Source of the DNA: Subdoligranulum variabile
GTDB taxonomy: Bacteria; Bacillota; Clostridia; Oscillospirales; Ruminococcaceae
Direction: 5' to 3'
Assembly: GCA_004552305.1 (NCBI GenBank)
Contig: SFOX01000022.1
Span: forward strand, 1-24,114
Length of the DNA stretch: 24,114 nt
Position numbers and translations under genes: made by a program. The notes under the pieces were generated by a model. The model had not been told where the DNA came from, ran no database searches, and was given only the letters and a program-made list of their open reading frames with translations. How positions within the stretch are numbered: position 1 is the first letter of the stretch; each line of letters starts with the position of its first letter. This document shows, piece by piece, positions 1-7,267 of the stretch.

Positions 1-90
1 GTTACCGGGCAAAGCCGCCCGCGCAGTGAGGTTGCCATGGTGAGCTTGCCGCGGCATACAGCTACCGGCACATCGCAGCCGCGGCACAAA
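1..90. repeat. Possible dispersed-repeat sequence fused to the AraC gene
   Basis: Bases 1 to about 90 are richer in G+C than the AraC gene that follows, and their in-frame translation ('SEVAMVSLPRHTATG') does not resemble a regulator sensor domain. From memory, peptides of this kind recur as small hypothetical ORFs in related Oscillospiraceae genomes, which would make this the edge of an intergenic repeat. I cannot verify that here and no second copy exists in the window, so confidence is low. Confidence 0.25.
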
Positions 91-765
91 AACGACCGCC
101 ACCGCACATGGATGATGGAACAGGCGCTTGTGCATATGGTGCGGGAGGGCAACCTTGACTATGAAAAAGTATTGGAACAGTCTGCCCGTATCAGCGATGG
201 TGTACCGGTTAAGGTGCGTGACAGCCTGCAGCAGGCGAAGGTGTCGGGTATTACGCTGACGACGCTCTGTGTGCGTGCAGCGATCTCCGGAGGGTTGACG
301 CCGGATGCTGCCTACACGGTGGGCGATAGCTACATCCAGCAGATTATGGACTGCAAGACACTGCCGGAGGTTGCCCAGACCAACCACACAATGTATGACG
401 ACTTCGTACATCGTGTGCATAAGGTGCGCTGCAACCCGTCCGTTTCGCCAAGGGTCCAGCAGTGCATGGATTATCTGGAACTGCACACAGAAGAAGAAGT
501 CGGCATTGCCCAACTGGCTCGGATGACGGGGTATACGGAATATTATCTCTCCCGCAAATTTAAAGAAGAAACGCACTGTTCCATCAATGATTACAGCAAA
601 ATCGCACGCATAGAACGTGCCAAGGTGCTGCTGTATACTACGAATGAAAGTGCGACCCAAATCGCCGATCGTCTGCATTTTTGCAGCGGCAGCTATTTTG
701 CACGGGAATTTAAAAAATTTACAGGGCAAACACCGGCAGAATACCGCGCGGAAAATACAAAATAA
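37..765 (+). CDS. AraC-family transcriptional regulator, N-terminus truncated or running off the window
   Basis: A DNA-binding regulator of the AraC/XylS type. The last ~100 residues (about 141-238) form the paired helix-turn-helix domain: 'IAQLARMTGYTEYYLSRKFKEE' is the first HTH and 'ATQIADRLHF...SYFAREFKKFTGQTPAEYR' is the typical second HTH and end signature. Residues ~25-135 resemble the helical linker found in clostridial regulators of this group. The frame is open from base 1, so the gene could start upstream of the window. ATG 37 is the first start inside it, with a weak GTGAGG upstream; ATG 112 is an alternative at the point where recognisable AraC sequence begins. Residues 1-25 are basic and low in hydrophobics and do not look like an AraC sensor domain. 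Family members usually carry a further N-terminal sensing domain, absent here. It lies next to a sugar symporter and two glycosidases and is their likely regulator (inference). Class is certain; integrity is not. Confidence 0.85.
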   Translation: MVSLPRHTATGTSQPRHKNDRHRTWMMEQALVHMVREGNLDYEKVLEQSARISDGVPVKVRDSLQQAKVSGITLTTLCVRAAISGGLTPDAAYTVGDSYIQQIMDCKTLPEVAQTNHTMYDDFVHRVHKVRCNPSVSPRVQQCMDYLELHTEEEVGIAQLARMTGYTEYYLSRKFKEETHCSINDYSKIARIERAKVLLYTTNESATQIADRLHFCSGSYFAREFKKFTGQTPAEYRAENTK

Positions 766-767
766 AA

Positions 768-782
768 GGCAACACCGCATAA
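768..782 (+). repeat. Solo terminal motif of repeat family R1
   Basis: The 15 bases GGCAACACCGCATAA begin two bases after the AraC stop codon. They match the left end of the R1 element at 6002 (GGCAATACCGCATAA, one difference) and the start of the R1-like copy near 23973. The rest of the element is not visible; a terminator hairpin follows directly. It could be an R1 remnant or a shared end motif. Confidence 0.45.
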
Positions 783-783
783 A

Positions 784-825
784 AAATACCGAAATCGCCT
801 TTACCGGCGGTTTCGGTATTTTTTT
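784..825. terminator. Bidirectional Rho-independent terminator between AraC and symporter genes
   Basis: The arms ATACCGAAATCGCC and GGCGGTTTCGGTAT pair with one G-U around a short TTTACC loop, with an A-run on the left and eight T's on the right. It can therefore stop transcription from both converging genes, the AraC gene (stop at 765) and the symporter (stop at 837). Confidence 0.85.
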
Positions 826-836
826 GGCGAAATGCT

Positions 837-2222
837 TTATGCGTCTTCCGTCACAGGCGTTTCTTTGGCTTTTTTCTCCGCCTCAAACTCGGCAGCTTGC
901 TTTTCCAGCTTGGAGAAAGCGAGGCAGCACAGACCGATGATCAGAACCAGAATGGCGGGCACGATGGCAAAGTCGATGCGGATCATCATCAAGGCGCCGG
1001 CGGGCTGCTCGGTTACGCCCTCGGCGGAGATGTAGCCCGCAAGACTCAGCAATACACCGGTGATCCATGCGCCCAGCGCGCCGCCCAGCTTGGCAGCAAA
1101 GTTGCCCGGGATGGCAGAGGAACCATCCATACGGGGCATACCCAGCATCTCATTGTAGGTGCAGATGTTCATAATGAACAGAACGCCGTAGTAGGCAATG
1201 GGCAGGGTGGCAATCTGCCCCAGCACATAACCGCCGAACACGCCGGGCAGCCAAGAGCCGGAGAAGAACGCGATACCATAGCCCGCGACACCGATGATGC
1301 TGAACGTAAAAATCATCTTGCCCATAGAGCCCATCTTCTTCATGATAACGGGGAAAACCAGCATGACGGGTACAAGCACAAAGCTCACAACGCTGAGCAG
1401 ACCCTGCATACCGATGTTGCCGACGATCCACTTGAAATAGTACGCGCCGACGGCCAGATTGGTGATAATGTTGTAGCACAGCATAATCAGACCGTACAGC
1501 CAGACATACTTGTTGCGGCGCAGCAGCTCACCCAGCTCTTTCAGGCGGATGGGTTCCTGCTTGCTCTCGGCGTCAACGGCGGGATCTTCCTTGCAGAAGA
1601 CGAAGCGCCCCAAGCCGATGACGGTGGCGGGAATCATGATGATGGCGACCATGCGGGTCCAGCCTGCGGCGCTTGTGGCCATCTTGGCCATCAGGATCGG
1701 GAAAAGGGTACTCATCACGATGGAACCTGCCATCGTGATAATGCCGCCGTAGCTGGAAACTTTCTTCAGCAGCACAGGATTGTTGGAGAACGTGCGGATG
1801 GTGTAAGGGTTCATGGCGGCGTTGCGCAGCGTTGCAAAAATGCTGAAGGTCAGCGTGTACATACAGAAGATCCATGCGCACTTGACAACATTGCTCCACG
1901 CGGGGTTGCCCGCAAACAGCAAAATCGTGCAAATGGTCATACCGATAATGGACAGCTCATACGGGCGACCTTTGCCGAGCTTGGTGTGGGTGTTGTCTAC
2001 AACGACACCTGCAACCATATCGGTGACCGCATCCACCGCTTTGCTGGCCAGCAGCAGCGTACTGACGGTCAGCAGGTTAACGCCCAGCGTGTCGGACGCA
2101 TAGATAGAGAGGTAGTTCAGCATGATCAGGTTGATCCATGCCGCCACAATGTCCGAGCTTTTGAACGCCATCAGGCGACCAAAGCCCAATTTGTTGGGGT
2201 CTTTTACTTTGTTTCTTGCCAT
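837..2222 (-). CDS. GPH-family sugar:cation symporter (MFS)
   Basis: A 461-residue polytopic inner-membrane protein of the glycoside-pentoside-hexuronide:cation symporter family (MelB/XynB/UidB type), expected to import a glycoside or oligosaccharide with Na+ or H+. The N-terminus has the family pattern: 'NKLGFGRLMAFKSSDIVAAWINLIMLNYLSIYASDTLG', then 'SKAVDAVTDMVAGVVVDNTHTKLGKGRPYEL', the conserved helix II/loop 2-3 region with the D..TD..AG..VDN motif and the following KGRPY. About twelve hydrophobic segments follow and the tail is charged (EFEAEKKAKE). Length is normal for the family. The ATG at 2222 is preceded by AAGGAG seven bases upstream. It diverges from a GH2-GH43 pair, so it probably imports the sugar those enzymes act on (inference). 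The exact substrate cannot be read from the sequence. Confidence 0.9.
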   Translation of the reverse strand: MARNKVKDPNKLGFGRLMAFKSSDIVAAWINLIMLNYLSIYASDTLGVNLLTVSTLLLASKAVDAVTDMVAGVVVDNTHTKLGKGRPYELSIIGMTICTILLFAGNPAWSNVVKCAWIFCMYTLTFSIFATLRNAAMNPYTIRTFSNNPVLLKKVSSYGGIITMAGSIVMSTLFPILMAKMATSAAGWTRMVAIIMIPATVIGLGRFVFCKEDPAVDAESKQEPIRLKELGELLRRNKYVWLYGLIMLCYNIITNLAVGAYYFKWIVGNIGMQGLLSVVSFVLVPVMLVFPVIMKKMGSMGKMIFTFSIIGVAGYGIAFFSGSWLPGVFGGYVLGQIATLPIAYYGVLFIMNICTYNEMLGMPRMDGSSAIPGNFAAKLGGALGAWITGVLLSLAGYISAEGVTEQPAGALMMIRIDFAIVPAILVLIIGLCCLAFSKLEKQAAEFEAEKKAKETPVTEDA

Positions 2223-2265
2223 GATTTTTCTCCTTCACATTTTGTAGAGGTTTCTCACTGATGCC

Positions 2266-2274
2266 AGTATAGCA
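2266..2274 (-). promoter_or_regulatory. Extended -10 promoter element for the GPH symporter
   Basis: On the minus strand this reads TGCTATACT, an extended -10 (TGnTATACT) about 44 bases upstream of the symporter start. No good -35 lies 17 bases further up; instead the TTAGCAA repeats begin there, which fits an activator-dependent promoter. Confidence 0.55.
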
Positions 2275-2292
2275 GCGGGCAAGTGGGTAGAG

Positions 2293-2310
2293 TTAGCAAG
2301 AAATTAGCAA
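2293..2310. promoter_or_regulatory. Direct repeat TTAGCAA x2, candidate AraC-type operator
   Basis: TTAGCAA occurs at 2293-2299 and again at 2304-2310, an 11-bp period that places both on the same face of the helix. A partly inverted relative (GCTAA) lies at 2346-2350. AraC proteins with two HTH motifs commonly bind such tandem half-sites. The repeats sit next to the -35 position of the minus promoter and overlap the -35 of the plus promoter, so one regulator could control both directions. Binding by the neighbouring AraC protein is inference. Confidence 0.45.
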
Positions 2311-2321
2311 AGCAGGATAAT
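2293..2321 (+). promoter_or_regulatory. Candidate promoter for the GH2-GH43 operon
   Basis: TTAGCA (2293-2298) and GATAAT (2316-2321) are separated by exactly 17 bases, matching 4/6 and 5/6 of the sigma-70 type consensus. This gives a leader of about 120 bases before the GH2 start at 2449. The leader contains an AATTCG...CGAATT inverted repeat (2322-2343), possibly an additional operator. Confidence 0.5.
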
Positions 2322-2448
2322 AATTCGTTTTGTTTTGCGAATTGCGCTAATTCTTAACGTAAAAAGCGAATTTGTTTCTAACGCGATTTTGCGGCTTGTG
2401 AGAAACTATAAGCAACGAAAGCAGACACCATATAAAGGAGAAACACCC

Positions 2449-4644
2449 ATGCGCACGAAATGTACTTTTCATACCGACTGGCAGTTCACAAAGCCCGGCG
2501 CGGCACCGGTGGCTGTGACCCTGCCCCACACCTGGAACGCCGCCGACGGCACCGACGGCGGCAACGATTACTTCCGCGGGACCTGCACCTATACCAAGAA
2601 ATTCGCCGCCCCCGCACACACCGACGATGAGGAGGTCTGGCTGGAATTTGAGGGTGCCGCCATGACGGCAGTCGTCACCTTGAACGACCAGGAGCTGACC
2701 CGCCACGCGGGCGGCTATTCCACCTTCCGCGTCAACCTGACCCCCGCACTGGCTGCGCAGAACACGCTGACTGTGACCGTGGACAACAGCGCCAACCGCA
2801 CGGTCTACCCGCAGAAAGCGGACTTCACCTTCTATGGCGGCATCTACCGCGATGTACATATCCTTATTGTACCGCACAGTCACTTTGCGCTGGGTAACCA
2901 CGGCGCGCCCGCCCTGCGCGTGACGCCGGAGGTGTCTGACGATTTGCACCGTGCCACCGTCACGGTGGAAGCCGCCTGCGAGAACACCCCCGACGGCACC
3001 GAGGTGCTGTTTGCCATCGAGGGTGTCGGGGAGCAGACCGCCGCCGTGCAGAGCGGCAAGGCTGTGACCGTATTTGATATTGAAAATGTGCATTTGTGGG
3101 ACGGCGTGACGGACCCGTATCTGTACAGTGTAGCTGCCTCGCTGCCCGACGGTGACGCGGTGGCGGTACACTTCGGCTGCCGCAAAATCGCGTTCAAGCC
3201 GGATACAGGCTTCTGGCTCAACGGCAGGAACGTCCGCCTTGTGGGCACGGCGCGGCATCAGGACCGCGCAGGACTCGGCAATGCGCTGACCGCCGCTGAG
3301 CATGAGGAAGATATGCAGATTTTGCGGGATATGGGCGCCAACACCGTGCGTCTTGCCCACTACCAGCACGCGCAATACTTCTATGACCTCTGCGATAAAT
3401 ACGGTCTTGTCGCGTGGGCAGAGATTCCCTACATCACCGAGCATATGCCCGAAGCCACTGCCAACACGCTGAGCCAAATGGAAGAACTGGTGCTGCAAAA
3501 CTACAACCATCCGTCCATTATCTGCTGGGGCTTATCCAATGAGATTACCGTCACCGCCGGCGTGACAGAAGACCTGACGGCGAACCATCGTCTTTTGAAC
3601 GACCTCTGCCATCGCCTGGACGCCACCCGCCCCACCACAATGGCGCACGCTTTTATGCTCGACCCCAACGACCCGTTTGTGCAGCTGCCCGACATTTGCA
3701 GTTATAATCTCTACTACGGCTGGTACTTGGGTGAATTGCAGCAGAACGATGAATTTTTTGACACGTTCCACAAAAACCACCCCGACCGCGTCATCGGTCT
3801 GTCGGAGTTCGGCGCGGACGCAAACCCCGCCTACCAGAGCGCCCGCCCGGAGCGCGGCGACTGGTCGGAAAGCTACCAAGCCGTCTACCACGAGCATATG
3901 CTCAAAATGTGGTCGGAGCGCCCCTACATCTGGGCGATGCACGTCTGGAACGGCTTCGATTTTGGCGCGGACGGACGCGGTGAGGGCGGCAAGCCCGGTC
4001 AAAACCAGAAGGGTCTTGTGACCTTCGACCGCAAGACAAAGAAGGACGCCTACTTTATTTATAAGGCATATTTGAGCAGCGACCCGTTTGTGCATCTCTG
4101 CGGACGCCGCTACGTCCACCGCACCGAGAGCCAGACCGAAATCAAGGTCTACGCCAACCAGCCCCGCGTCACGCTGTTTGTGGACGGCAAAGCGTTTGCC
4201 GCGCAGGACGGCGACAAGATTTTCAAGTTTACGGTGCCCATCTCCGGCACGCACGAAATCAAGGCCGTGGCGGGCGGCTGCACCGACTGCATGACGATCA
4301 CGAAGGCAGACAAGCCCGACCCGACCTACCGCGCCGAGGGGCAAGTCGAAAACTGGTTCGATAAGCCGGAAGAGCTTATGAAAGAGGGCTATTACTCCAT
4401 TATGGATTCGATGGCCGATTTGCAGAAAAATCCGCAGACCGTCGCACTGCTGGCAAAGATAATGGAACGCGCTGCCGCCAGCTACGGCGACGTTGCAAAA
4501 AATGTCCAAATGCCCGAAGCCGTGCAGCGCCAGATGGCAAAAATGCCGCTGCAATCCCTGCTGAAGCAGGCGGGCAAGGCTGTGCCGCCCGCGATGATTC
4601 AACAGCTGAACGCTGCGTTGAATAAAATCAAGAAAGAGGGATGA
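2449..4644 (+). CDS. Glycoside hydrolase family 2 (beta-galactosidase/beta-glucuronidase type) with C-terminal helical module
   Basis: A 731-residue retaining beta-glycosidase. Residues ~1-160 form the jelly-roll sugar-binding domain, ~165-250 an Ig-like domain, ~255-560 the TIM barrel beginning 'GFWLNGRNVRLVG', and ~565-640 another beta domain. Glu365 in WGLSNE fits the acid/base and Glu453 in GLSEFGAD fits the nucleophile. The last ~85 residues form a helical tail ending 'PLQSLLKQAGKAVPP...LNAALNKIKK', resembling the N-terminus of the next protein. There is no signal peptide, so it acts in the cytoplasm on imported sugar. The frame is open upstream to 2335, but ATG 2449 has AAAGGAG eight bases before it and is clearly the start. 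It is followed after three bases by the GH43 gene. Beta-galactosidase is the likeliest activity, but glucuronidase or another GH2 specificity cannot be excluded. Confidence 0.9.
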   Translation: MRTKCTFHTDWQFTKPGAAPVAVTLPHTWNAADGTDGGNDYFRGTCTYTKKFAAPAHTDDEEVWLEFEGAAMTAVVTLNDQELTRHAGGYSTFRVNLTPALAAQNTLTVTVDNSANRTVYPQKADFTFYGGIYRDVHILIVPHSHFALGNHGAPALRVTPEVSDDLHRATVTVEAACENTPDGTEVLFAIEGVGEQTAAVQSGKAVTVFDIENVHLWDGVTDPYLYSVAASLPDGDAVAVHFGCRKIAFKPDTGFWLNGRNVRLVGTARHQDRAGLGNALTAAEHEEDMQILRDMGANTVRLAHYQHAQYFYDLCDKYGLVAWAEIPYITEHMPEATANTLSQMEELVLQNYNHPSIICWGLSNEITVTAGVTEDLTANHRLLNDLCHRLDATRPTTMAHAFMLDPNDPFVQLPDICSYNLYYGWYLGELQQNDEFFDTFHKNHPDRVIGLSEFGADANPAYQSARPERGDWSESYQAVYHEHMLKMWSERPYIWAMHVWNGFDFGADGRGEGGKPGQNQKGLVTFDRKTKKDAYFIYKAYLSSDPFVHLCGRRYVHRTESQTEIKVYANQPRVTLFVDGKAFAAQDGDKIFKFTVPISGTHEIKAVAGGCTDCMTITKADKPDPTYRAEGQVENWFDKPEELMKEGYYSIMDSMADLQKNPQTVALLAKIMERAAASYGDVAKNVQMPEAVQRQMAKMPLQSLLKQAGKAVPPAMIQQLNAALNKIKKEG

Positions 4645-4647
4645 ACC

Positions 4648-6000
4648 ATGAAGAAGGTTGCGCTTTCACTGGACAGCTCATTGAAAGAGATTTTTACCTA
4701 TGAAGAAAGCCGCGCCGTGTTTGACAAATTCCTGCCCGGTATGCGCACGATGGCAGAAAAGCAGCCCGCAGCGCTGGGCTTCTCCGTTCGTAAAATTCTG
4801 CAATTTTCGGGCGGAGCCATCCCTGCCGAAGCTGCCTACGCGCTGGACGCAGCCCTGTGTGCGCTCGAACTGTACAGTGCCGAGCCGGAAATGTCCGACA
4901 CGCCGCTGACCCCAGACGGGGCTGAGGTCGTGCCGGAACCACCCCGCGACGCCATCTACCCCGGCAAGGTCTGGCGCGACACCAATGGTCGCCGCATCCA
5001 AGCCCACGGCGGCGCGCTGTATTACGAGGACGGCGTCTACTACTGGTACGGCGAAAACAAGGACCACACCGACGGCAAATGCCCGGTCTGGACATGGGGA
5101 ATGCGCGCCTACCGATCCACCGACTTGTGTAACTGGGAAGATTTGGGCTTGTTCATCCAGCCCGACCTGACCGACAAGGACGCGCCGCTGTATCCCACGT
5201 CCCGCGCTGACCGCCCGCACATTGTCAAATGCGCGTACACGGGCAAGTATGTCTGTTGGATCAAGCACTGCGGTGCCGATGCCTGCTTTACGGTTTTGCA
5301 GTCCGACAAATTCTTAGGTCCCTATGAAATTGTCAAAGCCCACTACCGCCCGTTTGGCTGCGAGGTCGGTGACTTTGACATTGCCGTTTGCGGCGATACG
5401 GCATATCTCTATATGGACGCAAACCACAACGGTCAGCTGACGATGCGCCTGACGCGGGACTTCTTGGAGGCGGAAGAAAAAATCTGCTGGCAGTACGAGG
5501 GTCTGCACGCGCCGTTCAGCCGCGAAGCGCCGGCTGTGTTTGCGCATGGCGGCAAGTGGTATATGCTGACCTCCGGCATGACCGGGTATGTGCCGAACAA
5601 GAGCGACAGCGCCGTGTCCGACGCGCCCGACAAACCGTTTGTGAGCATCGGTGACCCGCACGCAGATGACGCGAGCCATGCGTCCTTCAACAGCCAGATC
5701 TCGCAGGTGTTCAAAGTTCCCGGTAAGCGCGACCTCTACATTGCGCTGGCTGACCGCTGGGTGCCGGACTACCCCGTGGATGCTAAACTGGCGGATCTGC
5801 TGGAGCGCTGCACCGCACAACGCTTTGACCCCGAACACTACAAGGCAACGTCCGAAGAAATGCAAACCATGATGCAAGGCCCGATGCTGACCAGCGCCAA
5901 TACTTCCCGCGCCAATTACGTCTGGCTGCCTATCACATTTGAGGAAGGCAAGCCGAAAATCCACTGGCGCGACAGCTGGAAATTGAGCGATTTTGAATAA
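4648..6000 (+). CDS. Glycoside hydrolase family 43-like enzyme (resembles exo-beta-1,3-galactanase subfamily) with N-terminal helical module
   Basis: A 450-residue five-bladed beta-propeller glycosidase. The propeller starts near residue 108 with 'WRDTNGRRIQAHGGALYY', followed by YYWYGENK (Glu136), 'GDFDIAVCGDTAYLYMDANH', REAPAVF with Glu293 as candidate general acid, and FNSQISQVF (Gln350/Gln353). The AHGG...YYWYGE and REAP...SGMTGYVPN patterns are those of the GH43 branch that includes exo-beta-1,3-galactanases, in which a glutamine rather than an aspartate is reported to serve as base; subfamily assignment is from memory. Residues 1-~75 form a helical module resembling the GH2 tail. There is no signal peptide. 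It starts three bases after the GH2 stop with AAGAGGG upstream, so the two are co-translated. Likely substrates are short beta-galactan or arabinogalactan fragments (inference). Confidence 0.8.
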   Translation: MKKVALSLDSSLKEIFTYEESRAVFDKFLPGMRTMAEKQPAALGFSVRKILQFSGGAIPAEAAYALDAALCALELYSAEPEMSDTPLTPDGAEVVPEPPRDAIYPGKVWRDTNGRRIQAHGGALYYEDGVYYWYGENKDHTDGKCPVWTWGMRAYRSTDLCNWEDLGLFIQPDLTDKDAPLYPTSRADRPHIVKCAYTGKYVCWIKHCGADACFTVLQSDKFLGPYEIVKAHYRPFGCEVGDFDIAVCGDTAYLYMDANHNGQLTMRLTRDFLEAEEKICWQYEGLHAPFSREAPAVFAHGGKWYMLTSGMTGYVPNKSDSAVSDAPDKPFVSIGDPHADDASHASFNSQISQVFKVPGKRDLYIALADRWVPDYPVDAKLADLLERCTAQRFDPEHYKATSEEMQTMMQGPMLTSANTSRANYVWLPITFEEGKPKIHWRDSWKLSDFE

Positions 6001-6001
6001 G

Positions 6002-6100
6002 GGCAATACCGCATAATTCTAAACGCCGATACGGCGAGCGCGGTACGGCAGCTGCCGGAGCGGTGCGTAAGCCGTCAGGCTGGAATTGTGTGGTGCTGCC
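6002..6100. mobile_element. R1: ~100-bp MITE-like inverted-repeat element
   Basis: It starts two bases after the GH43 stop codon. The left end GGCAATACCGCATAATT and the reverse complement of the right end (GGCAGCACCACACAATT) agree at about 13 of 17 positions, giving imperfect terminal inverted repeats. The interior (GGAGCGGTGCGTAAGCCGTC) matches the copy at 23972-24043 in inverse orientation. There is no coding capacity. It may also act as a transcript-end hairpin for the GH2-GH43 operon. Confidence 0.6.
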
Positions 6101-6132
6101 GAAAAAGTACCTGTAATGCGGCGCCGGATAGC

Positions 6133-6165
6133 TTGCATTTTGCGCGCAAAGGGCTATAATATAAT
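6133..6165 (+). promoter_or_regulatory. Promoter of the M24 peptidase gene
   Basis: Perfect TATAAT boxes occur at 6155-6160 and, overlapping, at 6160-6165. TTGCAT (6133-6138) lies 16 bases upstream of the first as a weak -35. The ribosome binding site AAAGGAG is at 6177-6183, nine bases before ATG 6193. Confidence 0.7.
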
Positions 6166-6192
6166 CCAAACCAAGCAAAGGAGTGCCTGAAA

Positions 6193-7266
6193 ATGAACCA
6201 ACGTATCGAGCGTGTGCGCGCCGCCATGCAGGTGCAGGGGCTGACACAGATGATCGTATCCGACCCCAAAAGTGTGTGGTATCTGACCGGGGTGGAGGTA
6301 GAGCCTTACGAGCGGCTGCTGGCGTTGTATCTGCCGGTTTGCGGGGAGCCGGTGCTGTTTTTGAACCGGCTGTTCAACGTGCCGAACCCGCCCTGCAAGG
6401 CTGTGTGGCACGATGATGCGCAGGACCCCGTGGCGCAGATCTCCGGGGTGGTCAATGCCGCCGCGACCTTGGGCATCGACAAGGAGTGGACTGCCAAATT
6501 TTTGATTCCGCTGATGCAGTACTGCCCCGGTATGCGGGTGGTGCTGGCAAGCGACTGCGTGGACGACTGCCGCGCCTGCAAGGACGAAACCGAGCAGACG
6601 CTGATGCGCGAGGCAAGCCGCATCAATGACGAGGTCAACGCCGCCGTCAAGCAGTATGTGCGGGTGGGTATGACCGAAAAGCAGGTGGCCCGCTTTGTGG
6701 ACGAGCAGTACCTTGCCCACGGCTGCGAGGGCAACAGCTTTACGACGATCGTGTCCTTCGGCGCGAACGCCGCCGACCCCCACCACGAGCCGGACAACAC
6801 CGTTTTGCAGCCCGGGCAGTGCGTGCTGGTGGATATGGGCTGCCGCAAAAACCGCTATTGCAGCGATATGACCCGCACCTGGTTTGCGGGAACCCCCACC
6901 GAAAAGCAGGCTGCCGTGCATGAGCTGGTACACCGCGCCAACCTTGCCGCCGAAGCGCTGGTCAAGCCCGGCGTGCGGCTGTGCGACGTGGATGCCGCCG
7001 CGCGGCAGGTGATCGCACAGGCGGGGTACGGGGCGTATTTCAACCATCGGCTGGGGCATTTTATCGGGCAGACCGACCACGAAAAGGGCGATATCAGCAG
7101 CGCCAACACGGCGGTTGCCAAGCCCGGGATGATATTTTCCATCGAGCCGGGGGTCTACCTGCCGGGCGAGTTCGGCGTGCGCATTGAGGATCTGGTTTTG
7201 GTAACCGAAACCGGGTGCGAGGTCCTGAACCGGGAGGACAAGAATTGGGCGTGCGTGGGAGAATGA
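6193..7266 (+). CDS. pepP: M24-family metallopeptidase, Xaa-Pro aminopeptidase/dipeptidase type
   Basis: A 357-residue cytoplasmic 'pita-bread' peptidase that removes residues preceding proline in peptides. The N-terminal half (about 1-125) is the creatinase-like domain starting 'MIVSDPKSVWYLTG'. The C-terminal catalytic domain has all five metal ligands: Asp214 in LVDMG, Asp225 in SDMTRT, His289 in HRLGHFIG, Glu318 in SIEPGVY and Glu332 in RIEDLV. Length is normal for the short clostridial members of this family. The start is fixed by AAAGGAG nine bases upstream and a strong TATAAT. It is monocistronic, with R1 upstream and R2 with terminators downstream. Whether it is an aminopeptidase (pepP) or a prolidase (pepQ) cannot be settled from motifs alone; the symbol is tentative. 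Confidence 0.9.
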   Translation: MNQRIERVRAAMQVQGLTQMIVSDPKSVWYLTGVEVEPYERLLALYLPVCGEPVLFLNRLFNVPNPPCKAVWHDDAQDPVAQISGVVNAAATLGIDKEWTAKFLIPLMQYCPGMRVVLASDCVDDCRACKDETEQTLMREASRINDEVNAAVKQYVRVGMTEKQVARFVDEQYLAHGCEGNSFTTIVSFGANAADPHHEPDNTVLQPGQCVLVDMGCRKNRYCSDMTRTWFAGTPTEKQAAVHELVHRANLAAEALVKPGVRLCDVDAAARQVIAQAGYGAYFNHRLGHFIGQTDHEKGDISSANTAVAKPGMIFSIEPGVYLPGEFGVRIEDLVLVTETGCEVLNREDKNWACVGE

Positions 7267-7267
7267 T

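Noticed and set aside
897..2261. Long plus-strand open frame (454 codons) opposite the symporter
   Set aside because: Its translation is rich in His/Gln/Asp/Gly with no hydrophobic core or motif, the usual antisense shadow of a G+C-rich membrane-protein gene. The minus strand encodes a clear GPH symporter.
2449..2449. Upstream start at 2335 for the GH2 protein
   Set aside because: The 38-codon extension covers the leader, lacks a ribosome binding site and reads as non-GH2 sequence; ATG 2449 has AAAGGAG at correct spacing.
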